From Elusimicrobiota bacterium (GTDB lineage Bacteria; Elusimicrobiota; Elusimicrobia; UBA1565; UBA9628): DNA of 64,000 bases. Shown one piece after another: positions 8,411-17,771 of the stretch. The position numbers were made by a program, and so were the translations under genes. The notes beneath the pieces were generated by a model. That model was not told where the DNA came from, did no database searches, and worked only from the letters and a program-made list of their open reading frames with translations. The stretch's first letter is position 1; the number at the start of each line of letters is the position of its first letter. The stretch spans positions 23,344 through 87,343 of the forward strand of contig DAIDHS010000006.1 of NCBI GenBank assembly GCA_027451985.1, in the 5' to 3' direction.

Positions 8411-8419
8411 TGATATACT
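8411..8419 (+). promoter_or_regulatory. Extended -10 promoter of the RAM-opp operon
   Basis: TGATATACT after a T-run is a TGn-extended -10 about 40 bases before the start at 8460. A second candidate TATAAT lies at 8430-8435. Either gives a leader containing GGGAGGG. This is the only promoter I see for the operon up to the terminator at 19314. Confidence 0.5.
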
Positions 8420-8459
8420 GGCCGAGTATTATAATGGCCTTAACGCGGGAGGGATGGAC

Positions 8460-8693
8460 ATGGTGACGGGACTGGTGCTGATACGGCTCATGGCCGGCAA
8501 AGAAAACCAAGCTTTGGCGCAAATCAAGCAAATTAAGGGCGTCGCCCACGTCACGGCCGTCTTCGGGCGCTGGGACCTGGTCCTGGACATCGAAACCGAC
8601 GACGTGCATACGCTCTCCAACGTGGTCGTGCGCGGCATCCGCGCCATTCCGGGCGTCATGTCCACGGAAAGTCTCATCACCACCGCCATTTAG
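8460..8693 (+). CDS. Stand-alone Lrp/AsnC ligand-binding (RAM) domain protein
   Basis: A 77-residue protein consisting only of the RAM domain that binds amino acids in Lrp/AsnC regulators; no helix-turn-helix is encoded. The pattern VLIRLMAGKENQALAQIKQIKGV, the FGRWDLVLDIETDD segment and the IRAIPGVMSTESLI segment are characteristic. I choose the ATG at 8460, six bases after GGGAGGG; the ATG at 8454 touches that site. The gene is first in the operon and sits six bases before oppD, which suggests an amino-acid-sensing role linked to peptide uptake. That link is inference. Confidence 0.85.
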   Translation: MVTGLVLIRLMAGKENQALAQIKQIKGVAHVTAVFGRWDLVLDIETDDVHTLSNVVVRGIRAIPGVMSTESLITTAI

Positions 8694-8699
8694 CTACTC

Positions 8700-9677
8700 G
8701 TGGACCCGGTCCTCTCCGTCAAAGATCTGCGGGTCGGATTTCGCACGGAGCGGGGCTTCCTGCGCGCGGTCGATGGCATCTCCTATGATCTGCACGCAGG
8801 CCAAACGCTGGCCATCGTGGGGGAATCGGGTTCCGGGAAAAGCGTCCATGCCCTGTCCATTCTGCGGCTTTTGCCCGAGCCTCCCGCAGAAATTGTTTCC
8901 GGGGAAATCACGTTCGCGGGGCGGGACCTGCTGAAGCTCTCCCTCTCGGAAATGCGCAAAATCCGTGGCAACCGCATCGCCATGATCTTTCAGGAGCCGA
9001 TGACTTCGCTTAATCCCGTGCTCACCATCGGGGACCAGATCTCGGAGGCAGTAATCCTGCACCAGAAAGTCAGCCAGGCCAAGGCCATGGCGAAGGCCGT
9101 GGATCTGCTTAAGAAAGTCGGCATCCCGCATCCTTCCGAGCGGGTCAAGGACTATCCGCATCAGTTTTCCGGTGGCATGCGCCAGCGCGCCATGATTGCC
9201 ATGGCCCTTTCCTGCGATCCCGATGTGCTCGTAGCCGATGAGCCCACCACGGCCCTGGATGTCACCATTCAAGCGCAGATCCTGGAGCTTATGCGGGATA
9301 TTCAGAAGGAGTCCAAGATGGGCATAGTGCTCATCACGCACAACCTGGGCGTGGTCGCAGAAATGGCGGATGAGGTCTGCGTCATGTATGCGGGCCGCCA
9401 GATGGAGGGTGCCGGAGTGTCCGAACTTTTTAAGGACCCGCGGCATCCCTACACTCGCGGGCTCTTAAACTCCGTGCCCTCGCTTTACGGCCGAAAGGAC
9501 AGGCTTGAGGCCATCGCCGGCCAGCCACCTGAACTCGTCTCCGAAGTTCCCGGCTGCCCGTTCGAGCCGCGGTGTTCCAAGGCCATGGCGCATTGCAAAA
9601 CCGAGAGACCGACGCGCTTTGAGCCGGCGGCGGGCCATTATTCGTACTGCTGGATGGAGGACGCAAAAAGCCAATGA
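8700..9677 (+). CDS. oppD: Oligopeptide ABC transporter ATP-binding protein
   Basis: One of two ATPases that power peptide import at the inner membrane. The 325-residue protein has Walker A GESGSGKS (residues 41-48), the Q-loop [10 protein letters not shown], the signature FSGGMRQR, Walker [10 protein letters not shown], the switch histidine in LITHNLGV and the C-terminal oligopeptide-transporter domain with cysteines in [14 protein letters not shown] that in some family members bind an iron-sulfur cluster. The start is a GTG seven bases after the RAM gene stop. The stop overlaps oppF by ATGA. Confidence 0.93.
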   Translation: MDPVLSVKDLRVGFRTERGFLRAVDGISYDLHAGQTLAIVGESGSGKSVHALSILRLLPEPPAEIVSGEITFAGRDLLKLSLSEMRKIRGNRIAMIFQEPMTSLNPVLTIGDQISEAVILHQKVSQAKAMAKAVDLLKKVGIPHPSERVKDYPHQFSGGMRQRAMIAMALSCDPDVLVADEPTTALDVTIQAQILELMRDIQKESKMGIVLITHNLGVVAEMADEVCVMYAGRQMEGAGVSELFKDPRHPYTRGLLNSVPSLYGRKDRLEAIAGQPPELVSEVPGCPFEPRCSKAMAHCKTERPTRFEPAAGHYSYCWMEDAKSQ

Positions 9678-10690
9678 GCAGGGACACCGCGCCAATTTTA
9701 GAGATTCGCGGCCTTAAGCGTCACTTTGCCGTTTCCCGCGGGCTTTTTTCCTCTAAAACCATGCTTAAAGCCGTCGACGGAGTGGATTTCTCGGTTATGC
9801 CGCAGGAGAGCTTCGCGGTTGTGGGAGAATCTGGTTGCGGCAAAACGACGCTGGCGCGGCTTCTTCTGGCTTTGGATCGGCCGACGGCCGGAGAAGTGCT
9901 CTTTGAAGGCAACAACATCTTTTCCCTGCGGCGGGGCGCATTGCGCCGTTTGCGGCGCGACATGCAGATCATCTTTCAGGACCCCTATTCAAGCCTGAAT
10001 CCGCGCATGACGGTCGAAGAACTTTTGATGGAGCCTTTCGTAATTCACGGTATCGGCGCGCCGGCCGAGCGCCGCGAACGCGTCAAGCGCCTCATGGACG
10101 CCTGCGGGCTCGCCCAGTCCAAAATATCCTCCTACCCTCACGAGTTCTCCGGCGGCCAGCGCCAGCGCATCGGCATCGCGCGCGCCCTGGCTTTGAATCC
10201 CAAACTCGTCATTGCGGACGAGCCCGTCTCGGCGCTGGATGTCTCCATCCAAGCGCAGATTCTCAACCTTTTGAAGGATTTGCAGAATGAGATGCGCCTG
10301 ACTTACGTTTTTATTTCCCACGACTTCTCAACGGTTCGCCATCTCTGCCAGCGGATCGCGGTTATGTACTTGGGCCGGGTGGTGGAGATGGGACAAACGG
10401 AGTCCCTGCTTGGAAACCCCCAGCACCCTTACACCGAGGCGCTTCTCTCCGCGATTCCCATTCCCGATCCGAACATTGAGAAGAAGCGGACGCGGGTCAT
10501 TCTAACGGGCGACGTACCAAGCCCTCTGGCACCGCCTTCCGGCTGCCATTTCCATCCCCGCTGCCGCTACGCTACCGAGGCCTGTAAAAGTCGCACGCCG
10601 GAACTTTCGGAGACCCAGCCAGGACACTGGGCCGCCTGCCCCGTTCTGCCGTTCGCTCAAAAGCCGAGCGCCGCAGCACTCATCCATTAA
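9674..10690 (+). CDS. oppF: Oligopeptide ABC transporter ATP-binding protein
   Basis: The second ATPase of the transporter, 338 residues. It carries Walker A GESGCGKT, FQDPYSSLNP, the signature FSGGQRQR, Walker B IADEPVSALD and the histidine in FISHDFSTV, followed by the oligopeptide C-terminal domain with the cysteines of CHFHPRCRYATEAC. OppF-type subunits normally pair with OppD as a heterodimer below the OppBC permeases, and all four are present here. The ATG overlaps oppD by four bases, and the binding protein follows after four bases. Confidence 0.93.
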   Translation: MSRDTAPILEIRGLKRHFAVSRGLFSSKTMLKAVDGVDFSVMPQESFAVVGESGCGKTTLARLLLALDRPTAGEVLFEGNNIFSLRRGALRRLRRDMQIIFQDPYSSLNPRMTVEELLMEPFVIHGIGAPAERRERVKRLMDACGLAQSKISSYPHEFSGGQRQRIGIARALALNPKLVIADEPVSALDVSIQAQILNLLKDLQNEMRLTYVFISHDFSTVRHLCQRIAVMYLGRVVEMGQTESLLGNPQHPYTEALLSAIPIPDPNIEKKRTRVILTGDVPSPLAPPSGCHFHPRCRYATEACKSRTPELSETQPGHWAACPVLPFAQKPSAAALIH

Positions 10691-10694
10691 AATA

Positions 10695-12464
10695 ATGTCG
10701 AAGCCCGTCGCGTTTAAGTACCCGGTTTTGATGGTTGCGCTCTGCCTCTTTGCGCCCGGGCTGCTTTGCGCGCAGCCGCAGATCAAGAATCCGGGCACCT
10801 TCGTCTACGCCATTGCCGGAGCTCCCGAGAGTCTTGACCCGGATTGGGAGTTCGACGGCATCAGCCACGAAATCACGAGCCAAATCTACGAAACCTTAAT
10901 CGCCTATAAAGGCTGGTCCGTGAGCCAGTTCGTGCCGCGCTTGGCGTCTGTCGTGCCTTCGCGATCCAACGGCCTCATTTCTCAAGACGGTCTGCGCTAC
11001 GCCTTCCCAATCCGCAAGAACGTTCATTTCCAGGACGGCGGCCTTATGACGGCGCAAGACGTCAAATACTCGCTTATGCGCTGCATGCTCATGGATCGCT
11101 CCGCGGGGCCGTCTTTCCTATTGCTCGAACCGATTCTGGGCGTACCTTCGGCCGCCGCTCCCGACGGCAGGCCGCAAATGAACCTTTACGATCAGGCGAA
11201 CAACGCCATTGAGGTGCAGTTCGGCTCCGTGGTCATTTATCTGAACAAACCCTACCCGCCGCTCTTGTCCATCCTGGCTAACTATTGTCCCGTGGTTTCG
11301 AAGGCCTGGGTTGTCGCGCATGGCGGATGGGATGGCACGAAGAAGACTTGGGCCGCGCATTTCAATCCTCCGCGGGAGTCCGCGCCGCTTTTCGAACAGG
11401 GCGACGGCACGGGGCCCTTCAGCTTGGTGCGGTGGGATCGGCAAAATCAAGAGGTCGTTTTGGCTCGCAGCGACAATTATTGGCGCGCGCCCGCCAAACT
11501 TCAGACCATCATCTTCAAGACCGTCAGCGACTTCCAAACCCGCAAGCTCATGCTCGCGGCAGGCGACGCTGACGCCATCATGGTCGATCGAGCGCAGCTG
11601 CCGCAAATCCAAGGCCTGCCCGGCGTAAGCATTACGGACAATCTTCCCATGCTGGAAGTCCATGACGTATTCTTGATGAATTTCGCCGTCAATCCCCAGG
11701 CCAACCCCTTCATCGGGTCTGGAAAATTGGATGGCGACGGCATTCCTCCCGACTTCTTCGCCGACACGAACATCCGCCACGCCATGGCCTACGCTTTCGA
11801 CTACGACTCCTACATGAAGGACGCCTACCAGAACCACGCCTTCCGCGCCCGCGGGCCGATTCCCTCGAATCTTTTTGGCTACAATGCCAATCAGCCAGTG
11901 CTTCCTTACGATTTGACACGCGCGGCCAACCGGTTTAAAAAAGCATTCGGAGGGCAGATTTGGAAGAAAGGATTTCGCTTCACGTTGGTTTATCAGCAGG
12001 GCTACGAAGATAGGCAGATCGAGGCCGAAATCCTCAAGAAAAACGTTGAGTCGCTCAACCCCAGGTTCAAAATCGATTTAATGGCGATGGGTTGGCCCCA
12101 ATGGCTTTCAGCCCTCTCGGATCGGCGCCTTCCCATGACGACCGCGCGCTGGCTGCTCGATTATCCCGATCCGGACGACGCGGTGACGCCCTTTCTCTAC
12201 AGCCAGGGTTACTACGCCAAGTTGCAGGGGTACTCAAATTCAAGAGCGGATGATGACATCCTTGAGGCGCGGAATACCTCTTCAGGCGATCGGCGAGCGA
12301 GGCTTTACGCTGATTTGCAGGCCATAGCTTACGCGGACGTGCCGCAGATCTATACAGTGGAAACCTACTATGCTGAGGCATTGCGCTCCTGGGTTCATGA
12401 TTGGCATTATAATCCCATCAGGATCTACGGCAATCTTTATCCGGTGAATAAAGGGGGGCAATGA
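10695..12464 (+). CDS. oppA: Oligopeptide-binding protein (SBP family 5), first copy
   Basis: A 589-residue periplasmic solute-binding protein. The N-terminus has a signal peptide with a hydrophobic core (about residues 9-24) and likely cleavage after LLCA, without a lipobox. The family-5 pattern is visible in PESLDPDWEFD near the mature N-terminus, ISQDGLRYAFPIRKNVHFQDG and the mid-protein GTGPFSLVRWDRQN. It is long for the family (usually 500-550). The next gene encodes a second, clearly related binding protein, so one presumably arose by tandem duplication. It overlaps that gene by four bases (ATGA). Confidence 0.9.
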   Translation: MSKPVAFKYPVLMVALCLFAPGLLCAQPQIKNPGTFVYAIAGAPESLDPDWEFDGISHEITSQIYETLIAYKGWSVSQFVPRLASVVPSRSNGLISQDGLRYAFPIRKNVHFQDGGLMTAQDVKYSLMRCMLMDRSAGPSFLLLEPILGVPSAAAPDGRPQMNLYDQANNAIEVQFGSVVIYLNKPYPPLLSILANYCPVVSKAWVVAHGGWDGTKKTWAAHFNPPRESAPLFEQGDGTGPFSLVRWDRQNQEVVLARSDNYWRAPAKLQTIIFKTVSDFQTRKLMLAAGDADAIMVDRAQLPQIQGLPGVSITDNLPMLEVHDVFLMNFAVNPQANPFIGSGKLDGDGIPPDFFADTNIRHAMAYAFDYDSYMKDAYQNHAFRARGPIPSNLFGYNANQPVLPYDLTRAANRFKKAFGGQIWKKGFRFTLVYQQGYEDRQIEAEILKKNVESLNPRFKIDLMAMGWPQWLSALSDRRLPMTTARWLLDYPDPDDAVTPFLYSQGYYAKLQGYSNSRADDDILEARNTSSGDRRARLYADLQAIAYADVPQIYTVETYYAEALRSWVHDWHYNPIRIYGNLYPVNKGGQ

Positions 12465-14275
12465 TGGACAGGCGAACGCGCCTCGCATTTTTTTCGGCTC
12501 TGCTGTTGACCTTGGTTTCCTGCGCGCGTAAGCCGATAGAGCAGGCCTCCTTCGATCCCTCCACTTACACAGAACTGACCTTCAACGATTCCGACAGCAT
12601 GGATCCGGCGTGGTCCTATGACACGGCTTCGGATGAAGTCATTCTCAATGTTTACGAGCCTCTTTTTATGTTCAAGGGCTCCTCTACTAAGAAGCTGGTC
12701 CCGCTCATCGCGGCCGAGGTGCCCACGCGGGACAACGGCCTCATCTCGCCTGACGGGCGCACCTACACCATCCCTATTCGCCGAAATGTGACGTTCCAAG
12801 ACGGCACACCCATGACCATGCAGGACGTGCGCTACTCCATTTTGCGCTTCATCCTGCAAGATCGCGACGCTGGCCCCTCACCGTTGCTGCTCGAGCCGCT
12901 GACCGGCTACGCCGGCACGCGGAACGATAAGGGCAAGAACGTCCCTGGCATTTTCAAGAAGGCCGAAGACTCTGTGCAGATCCACGGCTGGAACTTGGTC
13001 CTGCACCTGCCCCGGCCGTTCTCGCCGTTGCCCACCATCTTGGCCTCCTGGGCGCCCATCGTTTCCAAAAAATGGGCGGCCGAGCACGGCGATTGGAACG
13101 GATCCAAGGCGACCTGGAAGAAATACAACAATCCGGAAAAACAGACGTCCTACTTCTTCGAACACGCTTTCGGTACAGGACCTTTTGTCTTGGTGCGCTG
13201 GGATCGGAACACGCACGAGATTGTCCTGCGCCGCAACGATCATTATTGGCGCACGCCAGCTAGGCTCAAGTACGTCATCATAAAGGGCATCGACGAGTTT
13301 GAAACCCGCAAGCTCATGATTGAGGCCGGTCAGGCGGATTCGATTTACGCCGATCGCGAGGTGTTCGAACAAGTCCAGAACATTCCGCACGTGCAGATTG
13401 CCGACGATCTGCCGACCTTGGAAATCAATCCCATTGTTTTTTTTACTTTTAAGATCAACGGCACGGCCAATCCTTTTATCGGTTCAGGCAAGCTCGATGG
13501 CAAAGGAATTCCGCTCGACTTCTTCAACGACGTCAACGTGCGCAAGGGGTTCGCCTACGCCTTCGATTATAAGGACTACATCAATGAGGTCTTGGACGGC
13601 AAAGGGATCCAGCCCACGGGCGTGGTACCGCAGGGTCTTCTGGGCTACAATCCCCATCAGCAAATCTATTCCTACAATCCGCAAAAGGCGATTTATTACT
13701 TCAAGAAAGCCTTCGGCGGCCAAGTCTGGCAAAAAGGGTTCAAATTCACGGCCGTCTACAATGCAGGGAACATTCCACGGCAGTCCCTGCTCCAGGTGCT
13801 CAAGCATACTGTCGAGGCGCTTAATCCTCGGTTCAACATCGAAGTTCGTCCCATGGATTGGCCGGAGTTCCTTGATTCTTACATCTCTTCAAAGCTCCCA
13901 ATCTTCGTCCTTGCCTGGCAGGCGGATTATCCTGATGCCTATGATTTCGTCTTCCCGATGCTTGATTCTCAGGGTGCCTATCCGGGACCACAGCACTTCG
14001 CGGATCCCCGAATCGACAGACTCATTGATGAAGCTGTTGCGGAAACCAACCCGGCAATCCGGAAGAAATTATATTGGCGCATTCAGCGTCTTGCGTACGA
14101 GGACGTGCCTGATTTGCCGGTCCTGCAGCCCCTAGATTACCGTACCCAGCGCGATTGGGTCAAAGGATGGGTGAACAATCCGATCTTCCCGGATGCGCCC
14201 TACGGATGCTATTATTATCCCGTCTACAAGGAGCTCCCGCCCGCGCAAAAAAAACGGCCGGAGAGCGCGCCCTAG
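12461..14275 (+). CDS. oppA: Oligopeptide-binding lipoprotein (SBP family 5), second copy
   Basis: A 604-residue family-5 binding protein with a lipoprotein signal ending in LVSC, so unlike the first copy it should be lipid-anchored. The two proteins align along their full length, for example DSMDPAWSYDTASDE, ISPDGRTYTIPIRRNVTFQDG, GTGPFVLVRWDRN and FETRKLMIEAG against the matching segments of copy one. The start follows AAGGGGGG and overlaps the previous stop. Differences between the copies suggest different peptide preferences or different anchoring; which substrates they bind cannot be read from sequence. Confidence 0.9.
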   Translation: MMDRRTRLAFFSALLLTLVSCARKPIEQASFDPSTYTELTFNDSDSMDPAWSYDTASDEVILNVYEPLFMFKGSSTKKLVPLIAAEVPTRDNGLISPDGRTYTIPIRRNVTFQDGTPMTMQDVRYSILRFILQDRDAGPSPLLLEPLTGYAGTRNDKGKNVPGIFKKAEDSVQIHGWNLVLHLPRPFSPLPTILASWAPIVSKKWAAEHGDWNGSKATWKKYNNPEKQTSYFFEHAFGTGPFVLVRWDRNTHEIVLRRNDHYWRTPARLKYVIIKGIDEFETRKLMIEAGQADSIYADREVFEQVQNIPHVQIADDLPTLEINPIVFFTFKINGTANPFIGSGKLDGKGIPLDFFNDVNVRKGFAYAFDYKDYINEVLDGKGIQPTGVVPQGLLGYNPHQQIYSYNPQKAIYYFKKAFGGQVWQKGFKFTAVYNAGNIPRQSLLQVLKHTVEALNPRFNIEVRPMDWPEFLDSYISSKLPIFVLAWQADYPDAYDFVFPMLDSQGAYPGPQHFADPRIDRLIDEAVAETNPAIRKKLYWRIQRLAYEDVPDLPVLQPLDYRTQRDWVKGWVNNPIFPDAPYGCYYYPVYKELPPAQKKRPESAP

Positions 14276-14276
14276 C

Positions 14277-15302
14277 ATGCTTAAATTCATCGCCAAGCGC
14301 CTGTTATTTTTGCCCCTCGTGATGCTGGGCGTGACAATGTTGCTTTTTGGCGCGCTACAGTTTCTCTCGCCCGCGATGCGGGCGTCTCTCTACATCCATG
14401 ACCCGAGGCAGCTTTCTGCCTTGAATGAGGTCATCCAGAAATACGGGCTCAATAAGCCCATGCCGGTACAGTATTGGATTTGGCTCAAGCAAGTACTCCA
14501 TGGCAACTTGGGCTACAGCGAGACGGCCAAGATGCCCGTCTCCGATGCCATTAGGGCATTTTTTCCGGCGACTTTCGAACTAACCTTGGTCTCCTTCATT
14601 CCTATTTTATTCTTCGGCATCTATTTCGGGACGCTTTCGGCGGTCAAGAAGGACAAGCTGCTCGATCAGATTACCCGGATTGTCGCCATCACGGGTTATT
14701 CCCTGCCCAGCTTCGTTCTCGGCCTGTTCCTGCTTATGATCTTCTACGGTCACTTCCAAATCTTCCCTCCTGGGCGCTACTCTCTCGACGTAGATCTGCT
14801 CGTCCATTCAGCGAGCTTCCACCACTACACAGGCCTTTTGACCCTGGACGCGCTTTTAAACGGAGACTTCGCCGCGGCCCTGGACATCTTTTCGCACATG
14901 GTCCTTCCGGCGATTACGCTCATCTACATCAGCGTGGCCCTGCTTCTGCGCATCACCCGCTCGTCCATGCTTGAGGAATTGGGCAAGGACTACGTGCGCA
15001 CGGCCAGGGCCAAGGGCCTGCCAGAAAGCGTGGTAATAAAGAAACATGCGCGGAGAAACGCTCTGATCCCCGTTGTGACGCTTTCAAGCCTTCTTTTTAT
15101 TGGTCTTCTGAGCGGCGTAGTCATCACCGAAACCATTTTTGATTTCCCAGGCATCGGGCGATGGAGCGTCATCGCTGCCCAGCAGCTCGACGTTCCCGGC
15201 GTCATGGGTTCGACGCTGCTTTCGGCGTTTCTCTTCGTCACGGCCAACATGATTTCAGACATTCTCTATGCGTTCGTGGATCCGCGCATCAGGCTGCGTT
15301 GA
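14277..15302 (+). CDS. oppB: Oligopeptide ABC transporter permease
   Basis: A 341-residue inner-membrane permease with about six transmembrane helices and the first-loop region typical of OppB. The cytoplasmic EAA loop that contacts the ATPases reads YVRTARAKGLPESVVIKKHARRN (about residues 240-262), followed by the conserved GVVITETIFDFPGIG. I start at the ATG at 14277, directly after the binding-protein stop, where the membrane-insertion sequence FIAKRLLFLPLVMLG begins; the longer open frame to 14193 would run inside the previous gene. oppC follows after four bases. Confidence 0.93.
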   Translation: MLKFIAKRLLFLPLVMLGVTMLLFGALQFLSPAMRASLYIHDPRQLSALNEVIQKYGLNKPMPVQYWIWLKQVLHGNLGYSETAKMPVSDAIRAFFPATFELTLVSFIPILFFGIYFGTLSAVKKDKLLDQITRIVAITGYSLPSFVLGLFLLMIFYGHFQIFPPGRYSLDVDLLVHSASFHHYTGLLTLDALLNGDFAAALDIFSHMVLPAITLIYISVALLLRITRSSMLEELGKDYVRTARAKGLPESVVIKKHARRNALIPVVTLSSLLFIGLLSGVVITETIFDFPGIGRWSVIAAQQLDVPGVMGSTLLSAFLFVTANMISDILYAFVDPRIRLR

Positions 15303-15306
15303 GACT

Positions 15307-16194
15307 ATGGAGAATAAGTCCAGGACGGCGGCATGGAAGGTGCTCAGGAGAAAGCCGCTTTCGCTTTTGGGCTTCGGCATCATCGGTTTTTTTCTATTGA
15401 TCGCGGCTGCCGCGCCGATTCTGGCGCCCGTGCCGGCCAACTCGCGCAGCGCCTACCTGATTCCTGAATACGGTTATAACCCGGAGCCGAAACTTCCCAG
15501 CGTAAAGCACTGGTTCGGTACGACCGAAAACCAGTACGACCTTTACTACGGCATGATTTGGGGAACGCGCACGGCCTTCAAGGTGGCCGTCTTGGTCGTG
15601 GGCACGGCTCTTCTAATCGGAATTTTCTTGGGTTCCATTTCGGGCTTCTACGGCGGATGGATCGATGAAGCGCTCATGCGTTTTACCGACATCGTGCTGG
15701 CCTTCCCCGGCTTGGTCCTGGCGGTCGTCATCGTTTCGGTGCTGGGTCCAAGTCTGGACCATGTGATGCTTTCCGTTGCCGTCGTGTGGTGGCCATCCTA
15801 CACGCGGCTTTTGCGCGGTGACGTCATGGCGATTAAAGAGCGCGAGTTCGTGCTTGCCGCGCGCGCTCTGGGTGCCTCGGACGCCCGCATTCTCATTAAA
15901 CACATCATTCCTAACTCCATCTATCCCCTGCTGGTCGTGGCTTCTCTTGATGTGGGCAGCGTGGTCATCACGGCGGCGGCCCTGAGCTTCCTGGGCCTGG
16001 GCGCGCCCGCGGGCTACGCCGATTGGGGGCAGCTCATCTCCATGTCGAAGGACTGGATTTTGGGAAGTCCAGGTAACGCCTTCGCGTATTGGAACACCGT
16101 GCTCATTCCCGGCGCGGCGATTTTTCTTTTTGTCCTTGGATGGAACTTGCTCGGCGACGGCGTCCGGGACATGCTGGACCCCAAGCAAAGATGA
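15307..16194 (+). CDS. oppC: Oligopeptide ABC transporter permease
   Basis: The second permease, 295 residues, with an N-terminal cytoplasmic helix, a first membrane span (LLGFGIIGFFLLIAAAAPIL) and the OppC-type periplasmic domain containing HWFGTTENQYDLYYGMIWGTR. The EAA loop reads FVLAARALGASDARILIKHIIPN, and ALSFLGLGAP follows. The ATG at 15307 is preferred over the track start at 15268, which lies within oppB. Its stop overlaps the acyl-CoA synthetase start by ATGA, which ties the synthetase to this operon. Confidence 0.93.
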   Translation: MENKSRTAAWKVLRRKPLSLLGFGIIGFFLLIAAAAPILAPVPANSRSAYLIPEYGYNPEPKLPSVKHWFGTTENQYDLYYGMIWGTRTAFKVAVLVVGTALLIGIFLGSISGFYGGWIDEALMRFTDIVLAFPGLVLAVVIVSVLGPSLDHVMLSVAVVWWPSYTRLLRGDVMAIKEREFVLAARALGASDARILIKHIIPNSIYPLLVVASLDVGSVVITAAALSFLGLGAPAGYADWGQLISMSKDWILGSPGNAFAYWNTVLIPGAAIFLFVLGWNLLGDGVRDMLDPKQR

Positions 16195-17762
16195 GGACCC
16201 TCAACGACTTGCTTGATGCCGCCGCGAGGAATTCTCCTGCGAAAACTGGACTGGCGTGGCAAAACGGCCGCTTAAGTTTTTCGGAGTTCCGCGGCCAAGT
16301 TCTGCGGGCAGCTGAAGGATTTCGCGCGGCAGGCCTGGCCAAGGGTGACTGCGTCGCCATTATCCACCGCAATTCCGCCGAGTTCGTCGTCGCCTACTTC
16401 GCCCTGGCCCGTCTTGGCGCGGTCGCCGTTCCGATCAACTACATGATCCACAAGGCCGACGAGCTGGCCTACATGCTCAAAGACTGCGGCGCTAAAGGCT
16501 GTGTGACCGAGAAGGAGTTCATCAAGGGCCTGCGCGCGGCCGCAAAGCAGTGCCCGGCGCTTGATAAAATCTGGATCAGCGACGCCTCCTCGGCGGACCT
16601 AAAGCAGGGTGAGCGTGTTTTTACGGATCTGTTCGCTTCGGACGGCGAAGGGAGCTTCACGCCCGTCGCGGAAGAGGACGCCGCCGCAATTCTCTATACT
16701 TCGGGAACGACGGGCAATCCTAAGGGCGTGATTCTGACTCACCGTAATCTTACGACCAACTGCATGAACTCGGCCAAGCGACTGGAGATTCGTGAAGGCG
16801 ACGTGGTGTTGTGCATCCTGCCGATGTTCCACACCTTCGCTTGGACAGGCAATGTTCTGGTTTCCTTGCACAAGGCCGTCAAACTGGTCATCGTCCCCAA
16901 CATCGTGCCGGCGGGCCCATGGCTTAAGCTCATGGCCAGTGAGAAGGTTAGCCTCTTCTCAGCCGTTCCCCAGATTTACGGCGTACTCGCCAAGCAAGCC
17001 TCCGGCTTCAAGAAATTCGCCCTGCGCTGGTGGTTTTTTAGGCGCGTGCGCATCGCGATTTCCGGCGCGGCGCCGCTGGGCTTAGCGGTGCAGGATTCCT
17101 TCGAACATATCTTTAGCATACCGATCCTGGAAGGTTACGGCCTGACCGAGACCTCGCCGGTGGTTTCACTCAATACGCCCAGCGAATACAGACGGGGCAG
17201 CGTGGGGCGTCCCATTGAGGGAGTATTTGTCAGGATTGCCGATGAGGACGGGCGGGAAATGGCGCGAGGCCAAGAGGGGGAAGTGTGCATCAAGGGCGAC
17301 TGCGTCATGAAAGGCTATTACAATTTGCCCGAAGCCACGGCGGAGGCTTTCACGCGGGACGGCTGGTTTAAAACGGGTGACATAGGCATCGTGGATGAGG
17401 AAGGCTATCTTTTCATCCGCGATCGCAAGAAGGACATGATCATTATCAAGGGCTTGAAGGTGTTCTCAGCCCAGGTGGAAAGTATCCTTCTGGAGTACCC
17501 CGCCGTGATGGAAGCCGCCGTCATCGGGATTCCGGACGAACATGGCGACGAGATCATCAAAGCCTTCGTGACGCTCCGCCCCGGCGCAGCGGCGGACAAG
17601 ACCGCAATCCTAAAGTACTGCCGAGAAAAATTCGATCCCTACAAGAGGCCGCGCGACGTGGAAATCGTCGAAAGTCTGCCCAAGAACGCCTTGCAGAAAG
17701 TGCTCAAGCGCGAGCTCCGCCAGCGCGAAATTGATAAACGCGCCGCCGCAACCGGCTCTTAG
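16191..17762 (+). CDS. AMP-forming acyl-CoA synthetase
   Basis: A 523-residue adenylate-forming enzyme that activates a carboxylic acid with ATP and CoA. Motifs are the P-loop YTSGTTGNPKGVILTHRN, the YGLTETSPV motif, GWFKTGDIG, the hinge DRKKDMIIIKGLKVFSAQVE and the catalytic lysine in PKNALQKVLKREL. The pattern fits medium- or long-chain fatty acid ligases, although arylacid ligases of the same family cannot be excluded. It overlaps oppC by four bases. It may supply CoA esters to the enoyl-CoA hydratase operon at 23.6 kb, but that is a guess. Confidence 0.9.
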   Translation: MRTLNDLLDAAARNSPAKTGLAWQNGRLSFSEFRGQVLRAAEGFRAAGLAKGDCVAIIHRNSAEFVVAYFALARLGAVAVPINYMIHKADELAYMLKDCGAKGCVTEKEFIKGLRAAAKQCPALDKIWISDASSADLKQGERVFTDLFASDGEGSFTPVAEEDAAAILYTSGTTGNPKGVILTHRNLTTNCMNSAKRLEIREGDVVLCILPMFHTFAWTGNVLVSLHKAVKLVIVPNIVPAGPWLKLMASEKVSLFSAVPQIYGVLAKQASGFKKFALRWWFFRRVRIAISGAAPLGLAVQDSFEHIFSIPILEGYGLTETSPVVSLNTPSEYRRGSVGRPIEGVFVRIADEDGREMARGQEGEVCIKGDCVMKGYYNLPEATAEAFTRDGWFKTGDIGIVDEEGYLFIRDRKKDMIIIKGLKVFSAQVESILLEYPAVMEAAVIGIPDEHGDEIIKAFVTLRPGAAADKTAILKYCREKFDPYKRPRDVEIVESLPKNALQKVLKRELRQREIDKRAAATGS

Positions 17763-17771
17763 GCCGGATAC

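Noticed and set aside
8055-8459. N-terminal extension of the RAM-domain ORF and of the opposite 601-residue ORF
   Set aside because: Both extensions cover the intergenic promoter region and each other's 5' end. The RAM fold starts at 8460, and the barrel protein's anchor starts after 8342.
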